From positions 4,638,425 to 4,702,424 of the forward strand of contig CALNVZ010003434.1 in NCBI GenBank assembly GCA_940671915.1: a stretch of DNA of 64,000 nucleotides, in the 5' to 3' direction. The stretch is from Paracentrotus lividus (Eukaryota > Echinodermata > Echinoidea > Camarodonta > Echinidae). The translations under genes were made by a program, and so were the position numbers. The notes under the pieces are model-generated. The model did not search any database, was not told where the DNA came from, and was given only the letters and a program-made list of their open reading frames with translations. Shown here piece by piece: positions 22,151-35,776 of this stretch (positions are counted from its first letter, which is position 1; each line of letters opens with the position of its first letter).

Positions 22151-25027
22151 ATTTTTCTCATATCGCTATTTTTCTTTTATCAGAATGTTTTTCAATCAAT
22201 GAAACATTTTGTAAGCTGAAATTATACAACATGAATTAATTTAGTTGTGGTTAATACCATAGGCACTAGCATGGCGAATAATGGTGGCAATCTCATTTCG
22301 CGGAGGCGGGTTTGAGACCTGATTTGGGACATGTCTAAAGACGTCCCTAATCCTTCTCAGTAGTGACGGGTCCAGGATAACAGGAGGGGGGGGGGGCTCC
22401 AAAATTTCGGTTTAAAATGTACGGTCAATGAGTGGTTTTCAAATTTTAATGCGTCTCCGTCCAACTCGATTCGTGTCGTCTGCGTCGCAGATTTACTTCA
22501 TTCTATGTGGCTCAATATTACTTTCTTTTCTTTAAACCACTATAGATTCTAATTATATTCTTGGGGTCCTTTGTGTTTTTAGATCTCTAGTATATTTATA
22601 GTAATTCTTATTCTAATTTTCGTTTGTGACTCATCTGTATTATTTTCTGTGTGTTGGTTCTATATGTTGTTATTTATTAATACTTTACGCATATTATTAT
22701 TTCTTTGCTTGATGAGTGTTGACTAATATGTGGTTTCGAGATATAAAAACAAGAATACAATGAGAGTATTTTCAAATTTCTATGACGTCATTGAGATACC
22801 GTTTTTCTGATTGGTTAAGGCATATTTCTCCGCCAAAAACGTTCTTTTCGCTGAGTAACACTTTTTATAAATGAGACATGAAAGAGGAGCTTTTATAGAC
22901 CACTGGCTGGTACAATTGGAGCATTTTTAAATGATTTGACGTCATTGAAATACTTTTTTCTCATTGGAGACGAGGCATGGATGCATTATACTTGACAGGT
23001 TCTTTTTAATTTAGTATAAGTTAATAAGGACCAAACTACACCTTTCGTTAGTTTCATTGACGGTAATGAAAAATTTGTTTTTATTGGACCAGTAGCGGCT
23101 ATCTAACACATACCTAGGCAAATAGAAATTGCGTAATGTTATAGGTTTTTCCTACTTGATAATGATGGAAATTAATTGTAGTAGTATTAATCAAAGCGCT
23201 GTATTTGCAATATCATTCTCCAAAATTAAGCGTAGCCTGGTGAATATCATATAGAAGAAGGGGTTATAACAGTATAAAGGTAACCCCCCCCACTTCCACA
23301 TAAGCACCTCATGCGCATGCCAATATTTTCCAAAATCGTTGTATTCCTATGTTTTGTTGTTGTTGCCAATGTTGGTTTTCGAATCGAGTATTTACACGAC
23401 CTACATTAAATTTTGTAAACATAATACTCTTTGATAGCAGATTTTTGCGTTTAAAAGAGGCAAACATATGAGTGGAAAATAATTGACCTAACTAACACAA
23501 AAGTGGCAGAAGGTGGCAGCCCAATTTGGTATCACTGTAAAGTAGAAACTATGATAAAGGGCTCAGGGTATTTTTAGTTCAGCAATAGGCAGCAATAGTG
23601 ACCATTTAAGCGTATGTAATAAAAGTTCGTAATTTCCCTATCCCCCCCCCGTTTCTAAAACACACATCAGAATTTAATGAGGGTTTGCCTTTAAACTCTA
23701 CAATTAGTTAAAGTATCTATTCTGAGACAGGCGAGTGCAATTTGAAGCAAATCACAGAATTTGTTCATTGAAAACATTATCAAATTTGTAATTTGCACAT
23801 ACTATACCCTTAAATTGAAAATTGGGATCCTTTTGAAGCGAACTGACCCACTCAAAATTATTTTTAAGAAGAAATATTTTACCTACATGATCTAGAGTTT
23901 GAAATCTTTGCTTGAAACATTACAAAAATTAAAATTGATATGATAACCAAATGCCTGTTTTGGTGCAGTTTTGATTGTACGTGGCCCACTGCGCAGCGGC
24001 GCGGCTGCTTTTCACTAACTTGGTAGTTTTTGGCAATAAATTTAGCAAACGGGCGGACGGAAAATTGGTTCTAATTCAAAAACGGGCAAAAACGGGCAGC
24101 CAAATTTGGTATCTCTGTAAAGCTGAAACTATAACAAAAAGCCATTCGTAGCATTTTCCGCGGGGCAATCGACGGCAATAATGAACATATCTCCACATTG
24201 AAAAAATTATATAATTTTCTGCCATAATTTCTCGGTTTCTTCTAAAATTACTTCTGAACGGAGCAAGATTTTGCTTTTGAATTTTATGGTAAGCTAGAAT
24301 ATGTATTTCTAAACATGAAAATTAATTTTGAAGTGGAATGAAAAAATGAAAAAATGTATGGCACTTTTTTAATGTATTCCTTTTCATCAAACTTGGAATG
24401 CACCAAAAATTACTACTCTTAGCCTATATTGATTTGTATTATGAAAATAATATTTAAATAATATTAGAAAAAGAAATAATATACAAAATAGTCAAAGAAT
24501 TTACTGAAGGGTCTTATAATTTCAAACGATATCTTAAAGTTAATTATTTTCAACATTTTCAGCAAATTCCAGACATAGTAGAGTCACTGTAGTTTCAAAA
24601 AAAGTACATTAAATACATATGCCAATATGGGCACCTTGGTGATGACGTCAACATTTGAATATTGCAGACAGGGGGGTTGGTGATAATTGTTTTCTTCACA
24701 ATAAAAGTTAGAGCAGTAGTTATTGCTTGGACCTTTGCCGAAAACGGGAGACTATCTTTGCCATTAAAATATCTACTTACGAAAGTTATACATGTTAGAG
24801 ATGCGACTATGCAAGTGTTTTTATCAGCTCTTTAAATTCTAGTATATGTGATGATCAGAAATTTTAAAATCCATTTTCTGGTCCCATGTCTTACGAACGG
24901 AGAGTAAGATCCTCATAAATTAAATGAATTGAGTTATTTCATTATTGTTATAATTTTGTTGAAGGTCTGTAGTACCTTCAAATGTACTAAAGATTGGGAT
25001 TTCAATTAAGATTGATCAAAAAAATCA
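22151..25027. other. Gene-free stretch with a diverged direct repeat
   Basis: No coding frame of note. Words at 23505-23620 (GGCAGCCCAATTTGGTATC, CTGTAAAGTAGAAACTAT) recur at 24095-24190 (GGCAGCCAAATTTGGTATC, CTGTAAAGCTGAAACTAT), so a ~600-bp unit was duplicated and has diverged. GACGTCATTGA words at 22783 and 22940 mark another weak pair. Confidence 0.45.
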
Positions 25028-25082
25028 TTTTGTCTCTGAATGTCCCGTTGTTACATTGCAAAATAGCGTGGACTTGCCTTAC
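25028..25082 (+). repeat. Copy of the TGTCCCGT / TAGCGTGGACTTGCC repeat
   Basis: Plus-strand counterpart of the repeat at 5500-5560 (there on the minus strand). Confidence 0.5.
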
Positions 25083-25151
25083 CAAATACGCAAAAACAAC
25101 ACTTTTACCTCATTGTCAATAATCTATTCTGCTCAGCTAAATTTTTCCTTA

Positions 25152-25523
25152 AGCCCAGCGCACACATTGCGATGCGATTGCTACAGATCCGATTGCAACA
25201 AAATTGCAGTGTGTGCGCCAACCTGCAACACAGCTGCAACTGCGATTGCGATGTGTTGCAGAAGAATCGCAGACCAAATCTCAGACATTTGACATGTCAA
25301 ATCTTTCTGCGATTTTCCTGCGATTTTGATAATTTAGCCAATCAGATTGGCTAAGAGATGGAGATGGTATTCTGCGCGCCTGCGCGTAGAGAGGGGTACC
25401 ATGGTGATATGCTGCGCCTGTTGCAATGTGTGCGCTGGCCTGCGCTGCGATTGCAACTGCGATGCATTGGCAATTTGTTGCAATCGATCTTAGTGCAATC
25501 GCTCGCAATGTGTGCGCTGGGCT
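25152..25523. mobile_element. 372-bp Harbinger-like MITE
   Basis: The ends AGCCCAGCGCACACATTGCG and its exact reverse complement are flanked by TTA on both sides (25149-25151, 25524-25526). A 3-bp TTA/TAA target fits the PIF/Harbinger superfamily. Subterminal GCGATTGCAAC / GTTGCAATCG words are repeated in both orientations. Short open frames in it are by-products of this symmetry. Confidence 0.75.
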
Positions 25524-25529
25524 TTAAAC

Positions 25530-26390
25530 ACTCTTTCTCCGATGATAAAAGTTATCTAAACAGGAATTCTTTCCGTAATCTCATCACACCATCATAGAGG
25601 AACTTTTTGGGATTTACAGATTTACGTAAAAACGGCGGGGGAGGGGGGCGGTAGTGTTAGAAAAAATGTTTGCCTTCGTCATCAAAGAGGTCATCATGTA
25701 TCACCCATAGGGTAAGGTTGGGGGTCAATCGGCCCGCTCGTCTATTTTACTTCGCTTCTTTTTTTTCTTTTTTTTGAAAGGGGGGAGACCCCCCCCTACT
25801 CTGACCGCGCCTGACGTTTTACCCCTCCTCCACCATTGTTCGGACCTTATTTATCTGGTTCTTGTCAGATATCTCCTTGGTAACCTATGGTGGCCTGAAG
25901 TACGCTGCGCGAGAAGAGACATATATACGGTCATGCCGTACATTTTGCACGATTTGTATAGCAATGTCTAAAATATGAACACCGCGGTGAGACTACGGTG
26001 AACCTTGAATAAACTCTTCAACCAGCGCATCTAACGCGAAGATTTCACATGTTTGATGCGATCGCACTTTCAAGCCCCGAAAGCCGCTATCCGAAAAGAA
26101 GCATGTTTGCAAACACCGTACAGTTTTGCGTCATCGAGATTTAACGGCCCAGAAGTACGGTGCACAAACAGAAGACTTTTCGTGTTTTTGCCGTAGACTT
26201 ATCTGCAAGCACAGACCCTATTTGACAAATTACAGTATCGTGTGAACTAATTCAGCACACAGTGAATCTAGTCGCAAATTGTGAACTCCATGCTTTTAAC
26301 TCTTGAACACCGTGTCGCAAACCTCTGCAGTCATTACAGCAAACAAAGAACCTTGCAAAAGACTTTGCATATTATATTTCATGGCTTGAA
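25530..26390. other. Unassigned sequence
   Basis: Contains G-runs (25635-25655, 25782-25795) typical of nearby MITEs and a less AT-rich block at 25980-26280 with repeated TACGGTG(A/C)A words. No gene recognised. Confidence 0.35.
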
Positions 26391-26392
26391 CG

Positions 26393-26581
26393 ATCGTCTG
26401 CGTTCGCGAGGCGGGGGTGGAGCGGGGATGGCCGCACCCTTTCGTGACACCGGGGGGGGGGGCTTTTCTCGAAAGGGTGGGTTAAGAGAGGGAGTAAAAT
26501 TAACGCACCCATTCGAGAACACCGGGGGGCTTTTCACGAAAGGCTGTGTTTAGTAGTTTTTCTGAACTAGTCGTTTGTAGA
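26393..26581 (+). repeat. G-rich dispersed repeat, first copy, left of the gap
   Basis: Contains CGTTCGCGAGGCGG, GGATGGCCGCACCCTTTCGT and two ACACCGGGGGG...CTTTT words, ending AGTCGTTTGTAGA at the N-gap. The same series recurs at 26924-27045 and, inverted, at 61025-61190. Confidence 0.75.
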
Positions 26582-26606
26582 NNNNNNNNNNNNNNNNNNN
26601 NNNNNN
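26582..26606. other. Assembly gap of 25 N
   Basis: Exactly 25 undetermined bases. A fixed 25-N spacer is a convention of some gap-filling software, so the real distance is unknown. Confidence 0.95.
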
Positions 26607-26923
26607 GGTTTCATAAAAACATGTCATTCGGGATGGAAAAAAGGCCTACCCAACCATTTTATTTATTTTTATTTTTTTTTGTGTTCGGGGGGGGGGCTCT
26701 CTCTTTTTACGAGGCGGGCACTTCAAAGCCCTCCCGTCATATAGTAACTATCATTCGTTTTAAAACTGCAACATTTGCAGTTGACGCTGCAGTATGTGAA
26801 CCTAAACACATCCAATTTTGTTATATCTTTGGGGCCGTTCTGGGCAGGGGGGAGGGTGATGTGTTTGAAGAAGTACCTAAAGTCCAAAGTTTAGTGAAGA
26901 AGTAGTAAAGTCTACCCGCTTGC

Positions 26924-27045
26924 AACGATGTCTGCGTTCGCGGAGCGGGTGGAGCGGGGATGGCCGCACCCTTTCGTGAACACCGGGGGGGGGGGCTTTC
27001 TCGATTAAGGTGTGGATTCAGTAGTTTTTCTGACCAGTCGTTTGT
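26924..27045 (+). repeat. G-rich dispersed repeat, second copy
   Basis: Repeats 26393-26581 with the ~70-base middle missing and with indels; it ends AGTCGTTTGTATG where unit A begins. Confidence 0.7.
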
Positions 27046-30000
27046 ATGAAAATTATTCATCAAATAATAACAAAATAATATTATAAGATTTATTAGGAAA
27101 AAAGAGGAGAGCTTGCATTTTCTGTTTTTTGAGAAGTGACGCACGGACGCTTGTATTGGACACAGACACACATACTTGACACCTTTTGTATTTCTCAAAA
27201 CATTGTTCAGCGAGGACTGTAGAACCGAGTGGTGCTACAAGGCAGGGGTGAGGGATTTTATATCATCCCCTATGCATGGGTGTCAATCGATGATCAAGGT
27301 TGGGGATGACGGACACAAATATTGTTCTCTGTGAGATTATTTTTCTTTTAGTTTCCAGGGAGGGGGGGGGGTCAGTGGCTTTACGAGTCTAAAATTTGTA
27401 GGGGCAGACATGCTTAAAAGAAATATTTATTTCTAAAAAAAAAGCTGCGAGCGAGCAAAAAATTTGACCTTTTTCATACAAAATCTAATTTGTTGATAAT
27501 TTTGACATATCTTAAATAATATATATTATTTCGCCCTTTTTCTTTCCTTTCTTTCTTTTCTTTTTTTTCTGGGCGTGAAACTTTTTTTTCTGGTGGTTCA
27601 TGCCTCCAAGCCCCACATCGATCTCTACGCAGTGGGGGGGGGGGGGGGCAGGTAGTCTTAGACGAAGTTTTAAGATGTTAGCTTCAATTCTCAACAAGAC
27701 TTATGTACTTCGGAAGGACTAGATAGATGATATTTGAGAACTCTTATCGGTTTTAATGGTTACTTCCCTTTATACATTTCTTTAAATTTCAATTCTCATT
27801 TTTTTTTTTAATTTTCTCCACTTTTAATCATGACCATGAATAAAGTAACTAACAATAAGGTGAATTCGAAAGGGTGGTAAGATATGCGGGGCACACCGTA
27901 TGCGCTTGGTTGTGGGGAGGGGTAAAAGGGTTAAAAAAAAAAAAAATGTCGTTTATAAAACATTAACACGAACATGTCATGGCTGATCTACGGGGGGGCT
28001 TAGGGGATTAAAAAATAACCAAAAAAAAAAAATTAGAAATGAGGACTAAAGTATGCAGATTGCACCATTCAAATGTCAAATTGAGAAGCTCCCTACCGTG
28101 GAGGGGGATACCCCCTTCTACACATCTCCCCGGGCGCTTTGCCCCCTCGCAGTGCCTGGCTACAATTTTCATTAAGCCCCTCCCCCTTAGCAAAAGCTAG
28201 ATCCGCACACCTCATTTATTCTATTTCATACTGGATTTTTTTTTCGTTCTCCACATATCTGTTTATAAGTTTCCGAACGGAATGGTTTCATCAAATAGCA
28301 ATAGAAATAATAAAATGATGAGGAAAAAACAATGGTCATCATGTGTAAATACGATAACCATCACTACCATCATCATATCATATCATTATTTATTATCATT
28401 ATTATTATATTTGATCATACCTTAAATTATTGGGGTGGGGTGTAACATAGGCCACCCCACCTAAAATATTGGGGGGGTATGTATCCCACCCCCCCCCCCG
28501 TGATAAACACCCATCCCCTTTGTTTCAAGAAGTAAGAAATTAATAAGAGGGGAAAAGATAGAAAAGAGTATAAAAGAGTCTAGGTAGTTTAACTTTATAT
28601 CATGTTTTTTTTTAAATGACATCCTCTTTTGATCATTTTGCCCCTCCCTTAAAATACCCAGGTGCCACTGAACAAACTTATTCAATCTCTACTATTCACT
28701 AGAGAGAGGGGAAAGACAAGACAAACGAAAAATTGAACAATTACTTTTTTTTATATATTATATGTCTTTTGATACAAAAACCCTGCACAGTCAGTTGGAA
28801 AAAATGAAAGACTTTGACACAAATGCAAAATGAAACCAATACATGAATAAAAAATCATAACACGAACAAGAACCGTTAATAGCCGAAAGGCTGAAAACTA
28901 GAAGAAAAAAAACTACTTGCAATGCTTACCAAAGTTTAATGGGAAAATCTGGAAAAGCTAACAATTTCAGAAGAAAACATTAACTTTTTGTAAAGATATT
29001 TTCAAGAAAACACGGTAACACTTTTGTGAATGATGAAATAAGTGAGCATACCCTCGCTCCCTATCTTAATATCCTATACCTACACAAAAAAATGTTTGAG
29101 TTTGCAATGAAGATATCATTTCTTTCTGATTTAATCTTTATGACTACATGTATTTTTTTTCTTTGAATGTTGAGCAATGGACCAGCCAATGTGTCATTTT
29201 GACAAACAAATGCAAAAAAAAAAAAAAAAAAAAAATTGTGCTTGGGAGGGAGAAGGTTTGTATAGTTTGATCTTGTCTGGATAAATTCGCACTTGGAAAC
29301 AATATTATTTGATATTGTGAGAAGCAGTAATTCGGGAGTATTTACTGTACCCCATTGTGCCGCCATACCTCTATCCCACAACCATGCCTCCATGAGCTAA
29401 ACAACGAGGATCCCCTATCGACCATCGGGATAATTGCATTAAAACCCTTCATTGTGTATTGAAGTATGTGTATACTGCAAGTTTCAAATTACAAAATTCA
29501 TAGATTTAATGCATACATGTTAGATTATTCTCAACTTTACAAACAATTGCAATGAACATGGTGAAACGAAAAAATTGTACACAACAAGAATACACAATTG
29601 CCCCAAAGTAAAAAAAAAAAGAAATAATAATAATAATAATAATAAATACATGCAACTCAAAGTAGCTTTGAACATGTTGATGTCAGTGATGCCCCCATTA
29701 CACATGAGATTACCCTGTTTATTACATCAATGAAGTCTATTCTTCAATTTAAGCTTTTAAAATTAACAAGACGTCGATATGAGATCTTTCCAGCATGGAA
29801 ACATGTTATGTACAGCCATTACATGTATAAGATAATTCCTGAAATAGCAAACAGTTCAATCGTGTTCTTCTTTAAAACAATCCATATTGAGATAATCTCC
29901 CCCCCAAAAAAAAAAAAAAAAAAAAAGAAAAAGAAGAAAATCAGAATTCCCGATTTAGTCAGGAAAAATTCATGCCTGCGGCTCAATACCAATTAAGACA

Positions 30001-33000
30001 CCCAAGGGTTTTCAAATCTTCCATTTACAGTAATGTTTGAGATGTTTCTTCCCTTTATGCTGTTAAATCAACAATTGTAGGACTCTATTTGCTAGCCAAT
30101 TCAAGACTAATGGGAACATTAATACTTTTTACAAAGTAAAACAAAACATAAATGTTAAGTGTATTGGAGAACAAGTAACTACAAAATACAATTTATACTA
30201 TTATCGATCTGTTCATACTGCAATACAATCTGAAATAAAGCTTGTTCTTTTGCTAACTCAAATTCTACTTTGATTCACAGAAATGCAGAAACAACATTAT
30301 ATGAGGAAAATGATTCATTTATAATTGCACAGCTGTAATACAGACACCATCTTTATAAATATATCTTTTTGTTTAGCTAGATTAGAATCACAATTGGGCA
30401 AGATTAGACAAACATTTTCCAAAGCAGAAGCACTATTGCTTTAATGACATGATTTATCAATGCCATTACTTGATTGTTAGGGGAAAACTGTTACTGGAAC
30501 TGGAAAACATAATATTTTAGACAGCAGATGGCAAAATTCTGAACTAATACAAGATAAGTATAGCATTACTAGCATACTGGGTATTAATTATAATGGTGTT
30601 GTCAGACTCAATAAACAATACAAGTTAAAAAGCAAGGCATCACAAATAAAATTTAGGGTTGTGACCTTTGCTAAACACAAAATCATGTGTAATTGTAACT
30701 ATAGTAGAAACGACTAAAGATATACAAAGAATTAAAAAGGAAACTCATCTTGTGTCATTTAAATTCCATTTGTATATTTATCTCAAACACAAGAGTATGG
30801 TACACATCATTGATTAGTTAGGGCTATATGTGTTGGTTTTAAATAGAGTACATGTATGTCAACTTTACAAACTATTACATTAGTTGTCCATTGTAGCACA
30901 TAGGTAGATTTCCTTGAATGACACATGTAAATTAATTATACACATATCCCATTGACATTACCATGACTCTATTTTTCAAAGGAAACATACCAATGTGACT
31001 GCCAAGTATTCTGAATTGTATGTATTTAATGCATTGTAACATTTGCATTTCATATAATGGCAATGAAATAGAACAACATGGATGTACACCTTTTTTTTAA
31101 AATGTCAATGGTACAAAAAGTGGTAAAACACATTTACAATTTATGCATAGGGTAATACTGACCAATAATTGAAGAGTTTGTATTAAAAAAAAAAAAAAAA
31201 AAAAAAAAAAGGTCAACATAAATATATTAGTTTCTTTAATAAAAATCAAGACTATCTAAGATCAAGGGGGTACACATTGCCTGTTTGTTTGTTTCTTTTC
31301 ATTTTTTTTTTTTTTTTTGCATTTTTACTACCATATAAAGTTTTTGAGAAAGAAAAATGCTAATTGTTTTTATAAGTTCAATTTTAGAATTGAACCTCAG
31401 CATTGACAACAATGCATATGGCCTAAAAAGATAAGTCCTTGGGAGTTTCATGAACCAGTTTATAAAAATATGCGATGTTTAAAAAAAACTCCATCAAAAG
31501 AAGAAAGACAAATAATTAATTCGTTTTGAAGTTTTAAAGTACAATTTTGATTTTCTGTTGATACTAGGAATGTCCTTCACACACTACTTGAACTTCCCAC
31601 TGAAGAAATTTACAATGCAAACAAGATGTTTGTAAATTTTGTGTAACAAAACAAAGACAATCTTAAACACATTTAGTTAGCTGTCGAGGCAGTACAATCA
31701 ACCACTTTACTATCTATACTATTCAGGATTCCCCTAGGCTTGTCACTGCAATTAACATATTTTGGCTATTTAGGCATTTATTGTGCTGCAGAACATAGTC
31801 ACATCAAGGTCCAAGACTGATAAAGAATATAACACCAAAAGTGCACAATATCATAATGTAGGACATTTCTTAGGCTGGGAATGAGTATTGCTTCTCAAAA
31901 TTGGTGTCCATCATAAAATGTTCATTCTGGTAGCCTTTCCAGTATCAGTTCATAGAGTTTTCAAAGTATATATTGCAAATTGCGATGCTATTAATTTTGC
32001 TGATGAGAGTATATGAAAGCAGTTATAATAAAGATCTAGCTAAATTCTTTGGATACTTATTGGTGCATCTTAACTGAGAATGCTAGATAATGTTTCGCTT
32101 GACATAGTTTGAAGACCATAGAGTTGTACAATGCATGGTTTTTGTTTCATTCAATCTATGTTTATTTCCAAATTTTTCGAAGCCTCCTCAAAATGCTGCT
32201 CTGTCAGTTGTTGTCTTACTTCATCATGAAGTATGATGTTCACAGATCCGTGTTCACAGGATATGTAATCCTAAATACAATCCATGCTGAGATTGGTAGT
32301 ATGTAGACTAAGTGACGGTACTTCTCTTAATTTCAGATTTTCACATGTTCTATCCAACTGCGCATTGCGTCCTCTAAGTCCATCTTTAGCCGTCAAGATT
32401 AACCTGGTGGAATTCAATTCTTCAAACAATAGCCTGACAAGCTCGGTAATAAGCATCTTTGCAACGGGATACTTGTGGTAGTAGCTCGAACTAACTATTA
32501 CAGCGTATCGTAACAGCCTATTGTTACTGGCACCCCCTTGATACTACTTGAGTATGACTTGTCTTATTTACAACTTTGGAACATTGCTGTCGAAAGCTTA
32601 TTTATGTAAGGCTGATGAAAGCTGGTCCATTTTCGCATACTATTATTCGACTGCCACCATAAGTCTGCTCAGCTCTGGCAGTTACCACTCCAACTAGCTG
32701 TGTGTGATACAGACTACTTTTTGCAAACACTAGTGAGGGCACTTGCGTTCCAATGAACTTTGTTTAATCTGTGTCCTGTCACTGCACAGAGCTTCCACTA
32801 ACATGTTCGACAATATTTCAATTGAACTCATATTTGATGTACCAAAAAGTTTCAAGGCTACTCCAAATCTTCCGTGTTACGCAGAGTGTGCTCCGAACAG
32901 TAGAAACAAATATCCCATTCCTCAGACATGGACATTGAGATACAATTGTCAATCCTCGATTAGTCTGTTGGAGAAATCTCACGGCTTCATTTGAGCTAGT

Positions 33001-34548
33001 CATTGAACCATGTCAGTTTCTGCAATTTGCTTGCACGCGGAACGATCTCTATCCCAGATCCATTTATTGCAGTCTGAGATTGCTGACCAAACCGAAGGAT
33101 TTTTCGCTACTGCCAGTCCATCCTTCTGTCCTCGGCGAGTGAACCAATATTGCTCCACTTCGCGTTCAACGTTCCCACGTGTGGTAAAAACTCTATGGAG
33201 ATCATAACTTGTGCCGCAAGTTAGGTTTGTAGATAACCTTCACTCTTCTGCTTGGGATACAAAGAACCCACTTACAGATTGTAATGTGAGGATGATTCTC
33301 TCTCTCCATAGCTCAGTCCTGGTACTTCCTTGAATTTGTGGTTAGTGTCCTCCTGCCTCGACCTTTCGACAGCGTCATGATTCGATACACTCGTTAACTA
33401 GAGGATCGCCAAGTTCCTCTGAGAACTCTATCCTGCTATGAAAGGACCGTTTAGAGTTCTGTCTGTGTTCATTTTATCGCCACTCGATCCAGGTCAGGTT
33501 CTATCTCCTCTGTCAGGGCATCTGCAAGTCCCTCGTACCTCGTCTCTTGAAGTAATTGCTCACCATAGATAGACCTGACAATCCTCCTGATAATTATTTT
33601 TATTCACACAAGTTATGCTAAGTTTTTTTTTTCACATTTGCTGGGCGATGGTGAGCATGCACATAAGGTGCTCTGAGTCGCCTAAGCTTGCACTCCTTGA
33701 AGACCTTGGTTACATTGCAACTCTACTCGTGACAAGTAACACGTTGACTTTGACAATTGATTGTTTGAAATCTCATTTCCCAGATAATTGTTAAGATTCT
33801 CATCTTTTTAGTAATGTAACAACATAGGTTCCAGGCCATAAGGAAACAAGGTCTATGTGTTCTTCTTATTTCTGATGGTCATGCCGGATAAGATGCATTG
33901 TTTAGGTACATATGGGTCCCAAGTCAAAAGTTCATCATCAAACAATCAATACCTTATTGTCATGGCAACAATTTTCTTCGTAATCCTTTATTTGCTTGCT
34001 CTGTGTACAGCACATGCATTACCGGCATCGCCTTTGTTTTCACATTCGAGAAACTCGACACTTCTTCACAAATTCCCCACTGAGGTTCATTTTCAGTCAA
34101 AACTCATGCAAATCTGAGTTACTTTCTCCTTACGTGGTATGTCCTATATATCTGATTGCATCTCGAGGAACTGAAAGAAAATGATTGATGTCTAGGCACA
34201 TGCTTCTCATAGATACCAAGTCAATGATTTTGAGAGCCTGAAGGAAGATTTACTACCTTTGTGTCTTCAATTAGCTCTTTCTTGGTCGTATGTTAGGGAC
34301 GTCTGATTTTTTCTGGTTGCCTGTGGCTGAGACAGCAACTCCATGTTCTTGTTCTCCCTTTCCACTCTATCGAATAAAAAGACATACAGGTGTAGAGCTT
34401 CTTGTACGTAATACATAAATAGTTCTCTGAAGTTTGGGGTACCTCGGTGCTTGTAATATTTTACAAAATAAGTGTACGACTTGCCCTCTGCACTTTTCCC
34501 TCGGCTGCAATATTGTTGTTGTATCCAAAGGTGCTGCATTTTGATCTA
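27046..34548. repeat. Duplicated unit A (first of two head-to-tail ~7.5-kb copies)
   Basis: Collinear with 34563-42056 over its whole length: AATTATTCATCAAATAATAA at the start, then the hAT-like MITE, the poly-A tract, the long AT-rich segment and the transposase-like 3' part. Differences in the first 5 kb are dominated by single-base indels; the 32.3-33.4 kb part is so noisy that only scattered words match. Apart from the transposase remnant the unit has no genes. See the findings for the artefact interpretation. Confidence 0.85.
32150..34548 (-). pseudogene. Noisy second version of the MULE-type transposase 3' part
   Basis: Words from 39.8-42.06 kb recur in order, e.g. CTCTGTCAGGGCATCTGCAA at 33510 and AGATAGACCTGACAATCCTC at 33568. 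One short frame (34539-34267) reads EGKSYTYFVKYYKHRGTPNF, as in the cleaner copy. Indels destroy all long frames, and 32.3-33.4 kb is barely recognisable. It stops abruptly at 34548, at the position matching about 42056. It is likely sequencing noise rather than a decayed paralogue. Confidence 0.65.
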
Positions 34549-35522
34549 CTGATCTCTCTCTTTAAATTATTCATCAAATAATAACAATATAATATTATAA
34601 GATTTTATTAGGAAAAAAGAGGAGAGCTTGCATTTTCTGTTTTTTGAGAAGTGACGCACGGACGCTTGTAATTGGACACAGACACACATACTTGACCCTT
34701 TTTGTATTTCTCCTCAAAACATTGTTCAGCGAGGACTGTAGAACCGAGGTGGTGCTACAAGGCAGGGGGTGAGGGAATTTTATATCATCCCCTATGCATG
34801 GGTGTCAATCGATGATCAAGGTTGGGGGGGATGACGGACACAAATATTGTTCTCTGTGAGGGATTATTTTTCTTTAGTTTCCAGGGAGGGGGGGGTCAGT
34901 GGCTTTACGAGTCTAAAATTTGTAGGGGGCAGACATGGCTTTAAAGGAAATATTTATTTCCAAAAAAAAAGCTGCGAGCGAGCAAAAATTTTGACCTTTT
35001 TCATACAAAATCTAATTTTGTGATAGATTTTGACATATCTTGAAATATATATTATTTTCGCCCTTTTTCTTTCCCTTTCTTTCTTTTCTTTTTCTTTACT
35101 GGTCGTGAAACTTTTTTCTGGTGGTCCATGGCCTCCAAGCCCCACATCGATCTCTACGCAGGTGGGAGGGGGGGGGGGGCAGGGTAGTCTTTAGACCGAA
35201 GTTTTAAGCATGTTAGCTTCAATTTCTACAACAAGACTATGTACTTCGGAAGGACTAGATAGATGATATTTTTGAGAACTCTTATCGGTTTTAATGGTTA
35301 CTTCCCTTTAATACATTCGTTTAAATTTCAATTCTCATTTTTTTTTAATTTAATTTTCTCCACTTATTTTAATCATGACCATGAATAAAGAACCTAACAA
35401 TAAGGTGATATTCAAAAGGGTGGTAAGATATGCGGGGTACACCGTATGCGCTTGGTTGTGGGGAGGGGTAAATTAAAAAAAAAAAAAAAATATCGTTTAT
35501 AAAAACATTAACACGAACATGT

Positions 35523-35563
35523 CAGTGGCTGATCTACGGGGGGCTTAGGGGATTAAAAAATAA

Positions 35564-35595
<32 letters not shown>

Positions 35596-35776
35596 AAATG
35601 AGGACTAAAGTATGCAGATTGCACCATTTCAAATGTCAAATTGAGAAGCTCCCTACCGTGGAAGGGGGGATACCCCCCTTCTACACATCTCCCCGGGCGC
35701 TTTGCCCCCTCGCAGTGCCTGGCTACAATTTTCATTAAAGCCCCTCCCCCTTAGCAAAAAGCTAGATCCGCCCCTG
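35523..35776. mobile_element. ~254-bp hAT-like MITE (unit B)
   Basis: The left end CAGTGGCTGATCTACGGGGG and the reverse complement of the right end, CAGGGGCGGATCTAGCTTTT, are similar. CATGT flanks both sides (35518-35522 and 35777-35781). CAGGGGCGG-type ends suggest the hAT superfamily, although 8-bp targets are usual there. Its counterpart in unit A (about 27975-28210) has lost part of both ends. Confidence 0.5.

Noticed and set aside
25056..25597. Overlapping Cys/Ala-rich frames on both strands
   Set aside because: They lie in a Harbinger-like MITE whose repeated GCGATTGCAAC words create them symmetrically.
32271..33207. Several 60-80 codon frames in 32.3-33.2 kb as small genes
   Set aside because: The region is a noisy version of the transposase coding sequence on the opposite strand; frames do not match between copies.
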